64,000 nt of DNA, from assembly GCA_022821725.1 (NCBI GenBank), contig JAJEDB010000043.1:79900-143899 (forward strand), read 5' to 3'. Numbering within the stretch: position 1 is the stretch's first letter; each line of letters opens with the position of its first letter. This DNA comes from Candidatus Poribacteria bacterium (lineage in GTDB: Bacteria > Poribacteria > WGA-4E > WGA-3G). The notes beneath the pieces are model-generated. The model was not told where the DNA came from and ran no database searches. It saw nothing but the letters and a program-made list of their open reading frames with translations. A program made the position numbers and the translations under genes. Positions 43,921 through 53,528 of this stretch are shown here, piece after piece.

Positions 43921-45465
43921 TCACCGATTACCAATCATTTCACGACTTTCATCCGCGCCAAAGCAGAAAATATATCGGTCACTGGAGCCGATATAAAGCA
44001 AGCCGTTGGCAACCGCGGGTGAGGAATACAGATCTATGTTTCTATTAATTATTCTTGTATCAAATTCCCATTGCACTTTTCCAGTATCAGTGGAAAGCGC
44101 ATAGATGTACCCGTCTTTCGTTGCCGCATAGAGAGTATCCATTGTTACAGCGGGTGAGGAAACAACCGGTCCCCCAAGATCCGTTTTCCAGTTGAGTTTT
44201 CCATCTGTTGACTGGAGAGAGTAGACGTATCCATCGCGCGAACCAAAAGTGACATAACCGTTCTGAATTGCGATTGCCGTCAAGACAGCATCTTCTGCCT
44301 CATGCTCCCATAGGATGTCGCCGGTTTCCGTGTCAAACGCGACAACCTTACCTGCGGGTATCGGCGCACTCTCCGAAAAATTGCCCCTTCCAAGCCCAAA
44401 AAAGACTCTATTTTCCTCCGCACTGGGACTCCCCCACACAGAATACGGCATCTGTTTCGACCATACCTCAGCACCTGTTTGCGCATCGACAGCGTAAATC
44501 CGATAATCCCCATACCCTGTGCCGAAGTAAACTTTGTCCTTATGCAGAACAGGCGACATGTCGGCGTGAACCGCCGGATAGTGCCAAATTTGTTCTCCCT
44601 CTAAGGCATCAATACAGTAGACCCCATCCGCACCCGCTGTGAAGTAGAGTTTCCCCTGATGGATGAACGGCGTTGATTCAACGTGACTCGTTGTTGGGAA
44701 TGACCAAATCTGTTCACCTGTGCGGGCATCAAGGCATCGGAGATGGCAATTGCTATCGTGGTGATACCCTTCACCGATGTAGACCCTGCCACCCGCAACC
44801 GCAGGCGATGAAAATATTGGGGTCGGAGACGTATGCCGCCAGAGAATTTTCTGCGATTCTGTATCAATACAGTAAGTCGCGCCGCCTAACGAAAAGATCG
44901 AACCGTGCGCAGAACCGATATAGAGGCGGTTCCCAACAACCGCTGGAGACGAGGAGAAATCAACCGCCATCGGCTCTTCATCTTTGAAAACCCATGCGGG
45001 TGTTCCGGTTGTTGGTCCCGAGAGAGCGTCCAGATGTCCAGTTCGACTTTTTCCACCTCGGAAAGTTGACCAGGAAGTGTTTGCCTTTCTGTTTCCTATT
45101 TCGGTTCTGCGGACCATCGTTTCAGGGGATGATGTCATTGGACTTAAGGTCATCCGAACGAGTGTATAAGATCCCCAACCGAATCCAACGAGGAAAATGA
45201 CGCTTAGGATAGAGGCGGTAATTTTATGCGCAGTCGCAAAGTCCCGGAACCTATAGAAAAGCATTTTGGTTGTATCCCGTGCGAACACGAGTCCAGTGAT
45301 AAGGGCAACCCCGACAAAAGCAAGGATCTGCGGGACGATGCTTAGCAGTGCCGTGAGCGGTCCCAGCAGCTGCGGAATGACCGCGTGTGCCGGTTTTGCA
45401 GAAACACAGAGCAGAAAGAATAGACTCAGCAGCGCGGTTATCGGTCTTCGGTTCAGTTTCTTCAT
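43921..45465 (-). CDS. PQQ-like beta-propeller repeat protein, membrane-anchored
   Basis: 514 aa. Signal or first membrane segment at 10-28 (ending AKPAHA), a second at about 40-63, a third at about 85-105, then an outer domain of about 400 aa made of PQQ/BamB-like blades: WSTFRGGKSRTGHLDA, TPIFSSPAVAGGRVYIGEG, YSLQSTDGKLNWKTDLGG and others with the A-x-D-x-x-TG-x-x-x-W pattern. No catalytic residues of PQQ dehydrogenases are seen. A scaffold or sensor role is likely. GAGG 8 nt before the ATG. 14 bp downstream of the next gene's stop, so one operon. Confidence 0.82.
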   Translation of the reverse strand: MKKLNRRPITALLSLFFLLCVSAKPAHAVIPQLLGPLTALLSIVPQILAFVGVALITGLVFARDTTKMLFYRFRDFATAHKITASILSVIFLVGFGWGSYTLVRMTLSPMTSSPETMVRRTEIGNRKANTSWSTFRGGKSRTGHLDALSGPTTGTPAWVFKDEEPMAVDFSSSPAVVGNRLYIGSAHGSIFSLGGATYCIDTESQKILWRHTSPTPIFSSPAVAGGRVYIGEGYHHDSNCHLRCLDARTGEQIWSFPTTSHVESTPFIHQGKLYFTAGADGVYCIDALEGEQIWHYPAVHADMSPVLHKDKVYFGTGYGDYRIYAVDAQTGAEVWSKQMPYSVWGSPSAEENRVFFGLGRGNFSESAPIPAGKVVAFDTETGDILWEHEAEDAVLTAIAIQNGYVTFGSRDGYVYSLQSTDGKLNWKTDLGGPVVSSPAVTMDTLYAATKDGYIYALSTDTGKVQWEFDTRIINRNIDLYSSPAVANGLLYIGSSDRYIFCFGADESREMIGNR

Positions 45466-45479
45466 TTGATTTTCCTCTG

Positions 45480-46655
45480 CTATTCGGATTCTTCCAAAAA
45501 TCGGACAGCGAAATGGACCAAATTCTCAAGCATTCGACGGTTCTTAGAGACCCGAGCGTTATTCTGATTGTAGAGGTTGGTGACCAGATACATCCCTTTG
45601 CCGTGTTTCAACTTAGCAACAACGATCTCTTTGCCAGCATTGGTTGTCGCGAGGATTTCATATTTTTCATTCCAGCCTCTCCATGAGTCATCGAGGGCAA
45701 GTTGCCCTGACCGGATACGGTTGGGTGTCTTAAAGAGATCCCCTGCATGGGAGGCGATTTGGAAATCGTTCCGAGATGGACTTTCTACACCGGTGAGTGG
45801 TTCCGGTAGCCAACCGCTGCCGCACGGACGTTCCTTATCACTATCCTGTCCAGAGGCGATGACGATACCACCGTTCTTCACGAAATCCTTAATCCGATCC
45901 TCCTGTTTCCTGTTAAGCCGGTATCTTCCTTCGGAAAGTGAACGGAACCCGATCCATAAAATGTCTGCTTCTCGGAGTGCCGGTAAATTACGGTCAGTCG
46001 TCGCGTGATACACAAAACCGAAATCGGCAACGGCATCAAGTTCGGCAATGGCGCGCGGTTCTGCGTCATATCTATCGGTTTTGAGGAGTAGGAGTTCAAG
46101 CGCGTCTCCGCTGAGTAAATTACGCAATTCTTCTTGGAAATCAGGTGTTGACTCTCGCCTTGAGACCTTGTCTCTGTTGAGGTATTTCTCAAAGTGTGTA
46201 AAGAGCCACCAGCCCCACTCCGTGCGTTCTTTGTTCTTCGCCGTGACCTGCGTTTGGAACCACCGGCCCCTTGTATGTGCGAGACTGTCAATGCGTCCGC
46301 CCGCTTTCAGGTAGAACACAATAATCGGTTCGCCCGCTTTCAGAAAATGGATAATCTCGTCCCTGTGATCCGCTTCTCCCTTATAGACATCCAACCGAAT
46401 CCGAATTTCCTTGAATTCACTCGTGCCTTTCAGGTTTTCTTCAACCTTAACCTTCGCTGTTCGTCGCTTGACGTTAACCTCGGAGACGGTTCCGAAGACG
46501 ACATTGGTGCTTTCCGCAACGATTTGTCTGATGGTATACCGTTTTGCGATGTAGCCTTCCACGGGTGCCTGTGTCAGCATGAGAAGACTCGCAACAAGTA
46601 AACTGGAGAGGCACCCAAATTTCCAGACTTTAAATGTAGAACAGGGTGTTATCAT
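45480..46655 (-). CDS. Secreted protein of unknown function
   Basis: 391 aa. Hydrophobic N-terminus (about 12-30) consistent with a signal peptide. Part one (about 35-130) looks like a small beta domain (STNVVFGTVSEVNVKRRTAK) reminiscent of OB-type or SH3-like folds. Part two (about 200-390) resembles a class I glutamine amidotransferase-like or ThuA-type Rossmann fold: ADILWIGFRSLSEGRYRLNR, FVKNGGIVIASGQDSD and KHGKGMYLVTNLYN. No named family recognised. AGGAG lies 9 nt before the ATG. Co-transcribed with the PQQ-like gene. Confidence 0.65.
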   Translation of the reverse strand: MITPCSTFKVWKFGCLSSLLVASLLMLTQAPVEGYIAKRYTIRQIVAESTNVVFGTVSEVNVKRRTAKVKVEENLKGTSEFKEIRIRLDVYKGEADHRDEIIHFLKAGEPIIVFYLKAGGRIDSLAHTRGRWFQTQVTAKNKERTEWGWWLFTHFEKYLNRDKVSRRESTPDFQEELRNLLSGDALELLLLKTDRYDAEPRAIAELDAVADFGFVYHATTDRNLPALREADILWIGFRSLSEGRYRLNRKQEDRIKDFVKNGGIVIASGQDSDKERPCGSGWLPEPLTGVESPSRNDFQIASHAGDLFKTPNRIRSGQLALDDSWRGWNEKYEILATTNAGKEIVVAKLKHGKGMYLVTNLYNQNNARVSKNRRMLENLVHFAVRFLEESE

Positions 46656-46748
46656 CGCGCTTTTCTCCTATGTTTTTCTGGGATGCGCTTGTGGTATTGT
46701 GAGCGTATTCCAAAGGAAATCGAGGTTACAAACCCCTCTCACGAAAGT

Positions 46749-47069
46749 TCACTCGATTTTGACAGCGGTTCCGGTCGCCGTCACCATTAGCATGCCGTTA
46801 TTGGCACCGAGGACTTCATAGTCGATATCAATCCCGACGACAGCATTTGCCCCTTTACGCTGTGCCTCTTCTTCCAGTTCTTGGAGTGCTGTTTCACGCG
46901 CTTCCGCGAATTTGCTCTCGTAAGTGCCTGAACGTCCGCCGACAAGGTCTGTGAGTCCCGCCATAAAGTCGCGCAAAACGTTCGCACCCATAATAGCCTC
47001 ACCCGTAACAAGTCCGAGATATTGTCGAACCGGTCTGCCTTCAATCGTGTTTGTCGTTGTCGTAATCAT
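46749..47069 (-). CDS. YbjQ family (DUF74) heavy-metal-binding-like protein
   Basis: 106 aa from ATG 47069. A YbjQ/DUF74 protein: [57 protein letters not shown] and [20 protein letters not shown]. Relatives form pentamers; the biochemical role is unsettled. Its ATG overlaps the stop of the preceding gene (TAATG), giving translational coupling. Confidence 0.85.
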   Translation of the reverse strand: MITTTTNTIEGRPVRQYLGLVTGEAIMGANVLRDFMAGLTDLVGGRSGTYESKFAEARETALQELEEEAQRKGANAVVGIDIDYEVLGANNGMLMVTATGTAVKIE

Positions 47070-48193
47070 TATTGCGATTTTCCTCTCGCTGCGATGTCCC
47101 ACACAGATTCAACAATCCCGTTACGGATGCCGTAATATCTGTCGTGGAGATTCACTGTCGTACAACAGTGCGTTGGTAAAATTTCAATTTTATCCCCGGG
47201 TGTGAGAGGAACATCAGCATCGGATACCTGTCCAACAGATTTTAAAGTTCCGTGCTCCTCAGAGAGTCCCGTCATCTCTACACCTGTTATACCGATCGGC
47301 TGTGGAATCCCGAACTCTTTTGCGAGCACCTTCAAACCTGTATCCACGATGATTCGATCTGGTGCTGGACGGCTCACAACGGTTGCCAAAACTGACAGGG
47401 AACAGTCGAACTGCTCTCCAACACCTTCTACATTTCGGTAGGTAGCATCCATGAAGATGTAGGAACCCGCCTGCACCTCTGTCATTTCTGGGATACCTCC
47501 GGTAATGTTAAAGGTGCCTGTGCCACCGCCACTCATAATTGAAACCTCTACACCGTGTTTTTCGAGGTAGTGTTTCGCGTCAATCAGGTGTTGCATCGCT
47601 TCCTGCACGTTTGCCTCCCGTTCCTTCAGGTCCGGCTTTGCAACGGTATGTCCCTCGTAGCCCATCAATCCCTCAAACTTCAGGTTAGGGCTTTGGCGTA
47701 TCTGCTTTGCGAGTTCTAATGCGGGTTTGCCGGATTCAACGCCACATCGGTTCATACCGACGTTCACTTCTACTAACATCCTGACGGTTACGCCTTTGGC
47801 AGCTGCTGCCTCGGAGATGTCTCGCACGTTCTGAGGATTGTCGACTGCGACCATGATCTCCGAGTGTCTCGCGAGGTTAATGAGACGGGCAATTTTGTGT
47901 GAACCGACGACTTGATTGGCAATCAGCACATCTCGGACCCCCGCGTGGATCACGGCTTCCGCCTCACCGAGTTTCGCACACGTAACGCCGATGGCCCCTG
48001 CGGCAATCTGTTTATGTGAAATGATAGGCGTTTTATGCGTTTTAACGTGGGGTCTCAGCATGGCGTTGACTGTCGTGAAGTAATCCGCCATTGTCTGTAT
48101 GTTGGCTTCCATTTTATCCAAATCGATCAGCAACGCGGGTGTGTCTAATTCCGTTTTCTGCATGCCGATGAAAGGTTCAGAGGTGGTGTTCAT
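47069..48193 (-). CDS. DSD1 / D-threonine aldolase-like PLP enzyme
   Basis: 374 aa. Fold-type III PLP enzyme of the D-threonine aldolase/D-serine dehydratase (DSD1) group. PLP Lys is K51 in PHVKTHKTP; the metal site is H342 and C344 in PTHCCTTVN; the phosphate loop is SGGGTGTFN. Acts on D-3-hydroxy amino acids; whether aldolase or dehydratase cannot be decided. It lies between a FAH-family hydrolase (11-bp gap) and ybjQ (overlap), so the three form an operon that may degrade a hydroxylated amino acid or sugar acid. Confidence 0.87.
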   Translation of the reverse strand: MNTTSEPFIGMQKTELDTPALLIDLDKMEANIQTMADYFTTVNAMLRPHVKTHKTPIISHKQIAAGAIGVTCAKLGEAEAVIHAGVRDVLIANQVVGSHKIARLINLARHSEIMVAVDNPQNVRDISEAAAAKGVTVRMLVEVNVGMNRCGVESGKPALELAKQIRQSPNLKFEGLMGYEGHTVAKPDLKEREANVQEAMQHLIDAKHYLEKHGVEVSIMSGGGTGTFNITGGIPEMTEVQAGSYIFMDATYRNVEGVGEQFDCSLSVLATVVSRPAPDRIIVDTGLKVLAKEFGIPQPIGITGVEMTGLSEEHGTLKSVGQVSDADVPLTPGDKIEILPTHCCTTVNLHDRYYGIRNGIVESVWDIAARGKSQ

Positions 48194-48204
48194 TATCCGT
48201 TCTC

Positions 48205-49158
48205 CTAAAGTTGCTTAACGGGATTTGACAGCGTGCCGAACCCATCAATTGCTATCTCGACGGTATCCTCTGGGGCAAGCGGCAGATCGTTCGGGACGAT
48301 GATACCTGTGCCTGTCGAAACGACGGTTCCAAACGGAATCGGGTTATCCCGCATCAGGAATTCGGTAAGTTCTTCAAACTTCCAATTGATTTGAGATGTG
48401 TTGACCTCACCTTGATAGATAGCGTCTCCATCCCGAAGAACGGTACACCGCATCTCAAGATTATAGGGATCGTCCACTTCGGAGGGTGTGACGAACATCG
48501 GACCGAGGGCACAGCACCCATAGAACACTTTGGATTGTGGGAGATAGAGTGGATTATCGCGCTCAATGTCCCATGCGGATACGTCGTTACAGAGCGTGTA
48601 ACCGATGATTTCACCGTTGTTGCCAAGCACATAAGCGAGTTCTGGTTCGGTTGCTGTCAATGTGGAATCGCTCCGGATACCGATAAAGCCGTTAGGTCCA
48701 ACGCATCGCGAGGGAGTCGCTTTGAAGAATATTTCCGGACGGTCAGCGAAATAGACGCGACTGTAGATGTCCTGTTCGCTATCGTCATCACGCATGTCCG
48801 CGCTCCGTTTGTAGGTTACCCCGCATCCCCAAACTTCAGGGGAATCAATTGGGGATAGGAGATGCGGCACATTTTCGTCAGGAGCGACATCTAATTTGTT
48901 GAGCGTGAGTCCTTCCGGTTCAGTCGGTTCGTTGCCTGATTCCGGCAGTGAACGGAGTTGCATGGGTGCAGGAGTCGCCACTTTTTCTTGGATGTCGGCA
49001 AGTATTACCCCCAGGCTTATCTGTTCCCTATCAGCGAGTTCCAACACCTCTAAGACGCCGGGTGATTCTTCGCTGGTTACATCGATTACTTCTTCATCGC
49101 GGGTGACAATGCCAACCCGCTTGCCTAAATTGGGTAGATGAAATTGAATGAGTTTCAT
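48205..49158 (-). CDS. Fumarylacetoacetate hydrolase (FAH) family protein
   Basis: 317 aa. FAH fold with EVWGCGVTYKRSADM, the metal-binding ATEPELAYVLG region and GYTLCNDVSAWDIERDNPLY, most like 2-keto-3-deoxy sugar acid dehydratases or ring-cleavage hydrolases of the superfamily. C-terminal VVSTGTGIIVPNDLPLAPED is typical. First gene of the FAH, DSD1, ybjQ operon. Its ATG abuts R1 copy r. Confidence 0.85.
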   Translation of the reverse strand: MKLIQFHLPNLGKRVGIVTRDEEVIDVTSEESPGVLEVLELADREQISLGVILADIQEKVATPAPMQLRSLPESGNEPTEPEGLTLNKLDVAPDENVPHLLSPIDSPEVWGCGVTYKRSADMRDDDSEQDIYSRVYFADRPEIFFKATPSRCVGPNGFIGIRSDSTLTATEPELAYVLGNNGEIIGYTLCNDVSAWDIERDNPLYLPQSKVFYGCCALGPMFVTPSEVDDPYNLEMRCTVLRDGDAIYQGEVNTSQINWKFEELTEFLMRDNPIPFGTVVSTGTGIIVPNDLPLAPEDTVEIAIDGFGTLSNPVKQL

Positions 49159-49268
49159 TTTTTAATTTTACCTTGCGGTTCGGTTAGTGGGGTTAGACAT
49201 TTAATGATCCCCTCCGTAGACCTAGAGGAACACCCAAGCAAAAACACCTCCACTTCGTTACGGACTAC
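49159..49268 (-). repeat. R1 composite repeat, copy r
   Basis: Abuts the FAH gene ATG, giving AAGGTAAAATTAAAAA. Contains CCTCCGTAGACCTAGAGG, the CACCCAAGCAAAAAC block shared with copy a, and CACTTCGTTACGGACTACG. Confidence 0.85.
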
Positions 49269-49326
49269 GCGCGTGGATTTATAGCTCGAAGATAAAAGAA
49301 GCGTCAACACCCCAATCCCAATCGTG

Positions 49327-49353
49327 GTTTTTTTAATTTTATCTTGCGGTTAG
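49327..49353 (-). repeat. R1 core, copy s (tandem partial)
   Basis: TTTTTTTTAATTTTATCTTGCGG running into the stop of the PhyH gene at 49350. Same direction as copy r. Confidence 0.75.
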
Positions 49354-50168
49354 GAAAATTCCAGTTGTGCCCACGCCTTGGCATCTTTAACGATCATGTC
49401 CGGTGCCCTTTGTGAATGGAGTAGATGCCCATGCGTCGTCCGAAGTGTCGGTTGTGTGGCATCTTGATAACGCCAATCTAAACTCCATCGGATGTGTGAA
49501 GCGCGGTTGGGTAACCCACGGTGGAACATCAGATTACTGAAAATGACGACATCCCCCGGTAGAATCTCAATACGGACGGCATCCGCTTCAACCGGTTTGA
49601 TATAGTCATCGTGTATGCGCAGATAGTACTCGTCCTTTTCGTGTGGCACAACCCCCCACTTATGGCTTCCCGGAATGAATTCCATACACCCGTTTTCAAC
49701 GTTGACTGGCACTAAAGGCGTCCAGACGTTCATCATCCGCAAGACATCGGCTTCCTTTGAGGTATAACCGGCATCTTGATGCCATAACACCTCTGTTCGT
49801 CTGTTCTCCGGCAACTTCGGACGGACCGAGTAATTCGGATATAATCGGATCTCTGGACCGAGAATGATTCCAGCGAGTTCAAGGAGAGCAGGATGTGCGA
49901 ACATCCCGAAAAAACCTTCCCGATGGAGTTCCGAGCGAAAAATGGTTGGGGTTTCGTCGGGATAGTTTTCGTAGAGCCGAATGAGGCGGATTTCAAAAGC
50001 GGCATCGGGATAGGTGTCTGTCAGTTTTCCTTCCGCATACCGATGCGTTGCCAATTCAGCGACCAACACCTCGCATTCGTGTTTAACAGCCTCAAGCGTT
50101 ACCGGTTCTAAAACGCCGCGCAGGATGGCGAACCCGTTCTCATTGAAGTTCCTGATAACTGCTTCCAT
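49350..50168 (-). CDS. Phytanoyl-CoA dioxygenase (PhyH) family protein
   Basis: 272 aa from ATG 50168 (MEAVIRNFNENGFAILRGVL); an ATG at 50195 is in frame with a weaker site. Triad: HQD in VLWHQDAGYTS and a distal His in LMFHRGLPN, with Arg in SHIRWSLDWRYQ. FIPGSHKWG (156-165 region) matches family practice. Lies downstream of cysC on the same strand with about 30 bp between. Confidence 0.88.
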   Translation of the reverse strand: MEAVIRNFNENGFAILRGVLEPVTLEAVKHECEVLVAELATHRYAEGKLTDTYPDAAFEIRLIRLYENYPDETPTIFRSELHREGFFGMFAHPALLELAGIILGPEIRLYPNYSVRPKLPENRRTEVLWHQDAGYTSKEADVLRMMNVWTPLVPVNVENGCMEFIPGSHKWGVVPHEKDEYYLRIHDDYIKPVEADAVRIEILPGDVVIFSNLMFHRGLPNRASHIRWSLDWRYQDATQPTLRTTHGHLLHSQRAPDMIVKDAKAWAQLEFS

Positions 50169-50228
50169 TTTCAGGTTTCCCTCTCTGCGTGGCATTTCTC
50201 GTGCTAAGTAAACATCTCTGTTTCCCGT

Positions 50229-50846
50229 CTAATTTCCACTGGGAACCAAACCGGCTTTCACAAGAGACGAAACGACGACGTGCGCGGATTCTTCAAGTGA
50301 GAGCTCGGCTGTATTCACTGTGACTTCTGGATCGACGGGCGATTCGTAAGGGGCACTGATACCGGTAAACTCCTTAATCTCTCCAGCGCGCGCTTTTTTG
50401 TATAAGCCTTTCGTATCGCGTTCTTCACAGACCTCAAGTGGACACTCCACGAAAACTTCAACGAATCTACCTTCAGCAATTAGTTCTCTCGCCTGGTCCC
50501 TATCGGCGCGATAGGGCGAGATGAAGGCTGTCATAACAATGGTGCCGGCATCTGCAAAAAGTTTCGCCACTTCACCGATGCGCCGGATGTTTTCCTCCCG
50601 ATCTTCGGGTGAGAAACCCAAGTTCTTATTCAATCCGTGGCGGACGTTGTCGCCATCCAAGACGTAAGTGTGATGCTGTTGTTGATGTAATACCTGTTCA
50701 ACTGCGTTTGCTAACGTCGATTTCCCTGAACCGGAGAGACCTGTAAACCAAATCACACAACCTTTCTGATTCAGTAATTTTTCTCTATCTTCTGCCGTGA
50801 CAATCGCATCGTGCCACGTAATATTGGTTGCTTTCTGTTGAGCCAA
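50229..50846 (-). CDS. cysC: Adenylylsulfate (APS) kinase
   Basis: 205 aa, TTG start at 50846 with GAGG 8 nt upstream; the frame stays open to an ATG at 50918, but that is only 11 nt from the promoter -10, so the TTG fits better. Walker [45 protein letters not shown] and [10 protein letters not shown] are all intact. Makes PAPS from APS and ATP. No cysD, cysN or cysH nearby, so it may serve sulfotransferases rather than assimilation. Followed by a PhyH gene. Confidence 0.92.
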   Translation of the reverse strand: MAQQKATNITWHDAIVTAEDREKLLNQKGCVIWFTGLSGSGKSTLANAVEQVLHQQQHHTYVLDGDNVRHGLNKNLGFSPEDREENIRRIGEVAKLFADAGTIVMTAFISPYRADRDQARELIAEGRFVEVFVECPLEVCEERDTKGLYKKARAGEIKEFTGISAPYESPVDPEVTVNTAELSLEESAHVVVSSLVKAGLVPSGN

Positions 50847-50928
50847 TCGAGTATCCTCACATATCTTAGAATTCTTAAAATTGAGGCGATCCAAATGTGC
50901 CTCTATCGTCAGATACAATCATCCTATT

Positions 50929-50957
50929 ATTATACGCGCAGAAACTAAGAATGTCAA
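50929..50957 (-). promoter_or_regulatory. Consensus sigma70 promoter for cysC
   Basis: Minus strand TTGACA, 17 nt, TATAAT, directly after the UnbV gene stop (50959). Transcription would begin near 50922, giving a leader of about 75 nt to the TTG start. Confidence 0.7.
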
Positions 50958-50958
50958 C

Positions 50959-52641
50959 CTAATTCGCAGAGGCATTCAGTTTCTCGGTAATATAGAGGGT
51001 TTGATTTACGGGACTCTCGGCATCCGAGAAATCCAGCGTTTGCGTGTGTCCGTTTTGCCATTTGACTTCGATGGATTGAAGCGTCTTTTGCGCACCGACG
51101 CCGAAGAGTAGGGTTTGCTCACTGCCAGAGGCGTAACTTCCACCACACGTTACCTCCCTGAAAAGGGTCATTTCGTCCGTATGTACCCACACCTTCGCAC
51201 CGATGCCATCGCGGTTACCTTGAGTACCGATGAGTCGAATTTTCACCCAGTCGTCTACTTGGGAATCGTTTCGTAGCAAAATTGGGGGTTCACCACAACA
51301 GGTGACGAGGATATCCGTCGCGCCATCGTTGTTATAATCACCAACGGCGACCCCGCGTGCGACAATGGAACGTTTGAAAAACCGACCCGCCGTCTCAGAT
51401 AAATCTCTGAATTGGCCTGTTCCTGTGTTCCCAAAAATCTGGCAGCGTTGTCTATAGGAGAGCGATGGCGTAATCTCTGATACGTTGTCCCACACGTGCC
51501 CATTTGCGACGAACAATTCGAGTGTCCCGTCGTTATCTGCGTCAAGGAACTGGGTGCCGAAACCGAGTTTTAAGAAACTCGGATCAGCGATTCCTACTTC
51601 AAAGGTGGTCATCGTATAAAAACCGTCATTATCGTTGCGAAAAAGGCTATTGATTTCGAGAGAGAAATTCGTAACGAAGAGATCTTGAATACCGTCGTTA
51701 TCGTAATCACCGGAAGCGATCCCCATACTCGCCGTCGCACGCCCTTCTGAATTATAGGCAACCCCTGCAGCGACAGCGACATCCGTGAACGTGCCATCCT
51801 TGTTGTTCCGATAAAGGAAATCGGGAACGGCATCGTTCGCAACGAAAATGTCAGGATACCCGTCGTTGTTATAGTCAGTAAAGAGCACTCCCAACCCTTT
51901 ACCGGTGTTGTGAACTCCTGTCCGGGTCGTAACGTCTGTGAAGGTGCCATCGCCGTTGTTTCGATAGAGTGTATCACGCGCACCCGGGTATTCATGCGGA
52001 CCACAATAGATATGAACGCCTTGTAGGAAGCATGCATGAGCGGTCTCTAATTGATAATCTAAATAGTTTGCTACATAGAGGTCGAGATGTCCGTCGAGGT
52101 CAAAATCCCCGAAAGACGCGCTCACACTCCAATTGCCATCTCCAACACCGGCGTGTGACGTAACGTCTGTGAAAGTGCCGTCTCCGTCGTTCCGATAGAG
52201 TTGATTTCTGCCGAAGTTGGTGAGATACAGGTCGGCATCCCCGTCATTGTCGTAGTCTGCGGCGAGACATCCCATGCCGTAACCGTAGTTGTGTTGAAGT
52301 CCCGCTTCTGCTGTCGCATCAACGAATGTCCCATCACCTGTATTGCGATAGAGGACGTTTGCGTGGTCAGGATGCCTATGGGGTTGGGACGCTCCGCTGA
52401 GTGTGCCACTGTTGACGAGATATATGTCAAGATGTCCATCGTTATTGTAATCAAAAAAGAGTCCACCGGAGCCCATTGTTTCCGGTAGGTATTTCTCTTT
52501 AGATGCGCCGTTGGTGTGTTTGAAATGGATACCTGCTTGCTGCGTCTGGTCTGTGAAGCGAGGTCTCGTTTCAGCAGCGGACGGTATCCCAGCACAGCAG
52601 ATAAGTATCAGAGAGGTGAGTAGAAGGGTTTCTGCTTTCAC
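50959..52641 (-). CDS. Secreted FG-GAP/UnbV (CRTAC1-like) protein
   Basis: 560 aa. Signal peptide 1-23 (LLLTSLILICCAGIPSAAE region). About seven FG-GAP units with DYNNDGHLDIYLVN, ADYDNDGDADLYLTNFG, GDFDLDGHLDLYVANY and similar, then the ASPIC/UnbV domain (NRDGIGAKVWVHTDEMTLFR onward). Very like the 31617-33266 protein in order and size, so likely paralogues. Calcium-binding and extracellular by prediction; role unknown. Confidence 0.88.
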   Translation of the reverse strand: MKAETLLLTSLILICCAGIPSAAETRPRFTDQTQQAGIHFKHTNGASKEKYLPETMGSGGLFFDYNNDGHLDIYLVNSGTLSGASQPHRHPDHANVLYRNTGDGTFVDATAEAGLQHNYGYGMGCLAADYDNDGDADLYLTNFGRNQLYRNDGDGTFTDVTSHAGVGDGNWSVSASFGDFDLDGHLDLYVANYLDYQLETAHACFLQGVHIYCGPHEYPGARDTLYRNNGDGTFTDVTTRTGVHNTGKGLGVLFTDYNNDGYPDIFVANDAVPDFLYRNNKDGTFTDVAVAAGVAYNSEGRATASMGIASGDYDNDGIQDLFVTNFSLEINSLFRNDNDGFYTMTTFEVGIADPSFLKLGFGTQFLDADNDGTLELFVANGHVWDNVSEITPSLSYRQRCQIFGNTGTGQFRDLSETAGRFFKRSIVARGVAVGDYNNDGATDILVTCCGEPPILLRNDSQVDDWVKIRLIGTQGNRDGIGAKVWVHTDEMTLFREVTCGGSYASGSEQTLLFGVGAQKTLQSIEVKWQNGHTQTLDFSDAESPVNQTLYITEKLNASAN

Positions 52642-52670
52642 ATTGAGCGAGCCGCGTTGTTGATAGCAAT

Positions 52671-52709
52671 TTAAAAAATAAAAGCACCCAATGGGTGGGT
52701 GCTTTTAAG
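52671..52709 (-). terminator. Intrinsic terminator for the CBM-like gene
   Basis: AAAAGCACCCA / TGGGTGCTTTT stem; on the minus strand it is followed by ATTTTTTAAATT. Confidence 0.75.
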
Positions 52710-52721
52710 TGTTTGTTCACC

Positions 52722-53426
52722 TTAGAATCCGCCTTTGAGCGCACCCCAAGTTGTCGTAAGTTTATTTTGCGCTTCAACAGCCGTCTGTGGATCGGTTTCA
52801 TTCGGATTGAATTCGACATCCGTTGTCGCGAAAATTTTATCGATGTATGTCCCGTCTTCGCGATGCGCGATGTGCAGTGTGTGGTCGCCATCATCCAGTT
52901 CCACGGGAACAGGATCGTCACCGTGCTGGACGAGTTCAGTTCCCTCAAAAGGACCGTCGCGCGTGTTCAATCGGAACCAGACCCAATCGGTTGTATAGTT
53001 AACTCGCAGTGACTCTACTTCAAAGAAATCCCAGATGTTCATGGTGGCGTTATTGGCGGATTCGACATCACCATCGGCGGCATCGAATACCCAGTAGGCA
53101 GAATTATCGCCGACTGACGGGGCAATTACACGTCCCCAGAAGTGCCAATCGTCTGCCTCGACTGTGAACTCATATTTCACCCAGTCGCCACCATCGTTTG
53201 TGGCACCATTGTGTGAACCGATGTAAGCACCCCCGGATGCCTCTGTGACGGTGTAATCGTCTACACCTTCACCTGCGTTCCCAGGGTGATCGGTCGGGAC
53301 CTCAAAGACTTCAAATTTTGTGCCGTTTGAATCGTTGAAGTTCTCGGCTTCCCAGCTGATATATTTCTGTGCGAATGCCGGTGAGACAATGAGACTCAGC
53401 ATCGCCAACAAAATGATAGTTCGCAT
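52722..53426 (-). CDS. Secreted protein with carbohydrate-binding-like beta-sandwich
   Basis: 234 aa from ATG 53426, with AAGGAGG 7 nt upstream; the TTG two codons earlier is less likely. Signal peptide LLAMLSLIVSPAFA. The mature part has the CBM6/CBM35-like order YISWEAENFND, VTEASGGAYIGSHNGATNDG, GDWVKYEFTVEADDWHFWGR and DDGDHTLHIAHREDGTYIDK, where Trp, Tyr and acidic residues bind sugars and calcium in relatives. No catalytic domain. Likely a secreted glycan-binding protein. Confidence 0.72.
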   Translation of the reverse strand: MRTIILLAMLSLIVSPAFAQKYISWEAENFNDSNGTKFEVFEVPTDHPGNAGEGVDDYTVTEASGGAYIGSHNGATNDGGDWVKYEFTVEADDWHFWGRVIAPSVGDNSAYWVFDAADGDVESANNATMNIWDFFEVESLRVNYTTDWVWFRLNTRDGPFEGTELVQHGDDPVPVELDDGDHTLHIAHREDGTYIDKIFATTDVEFNPNETDPQTAVEAQNKLTTTWGALKGGF

Positions 53427-53528
53427 TAACAAACCTCCTTAGAAGAGTGGATTGAAATTATTATAGCACATTCGAAAAAAACGTGCTACTTTTTTCCGTT
53501 AAAATCTGAAAGAAAATACGTAGTCCCT

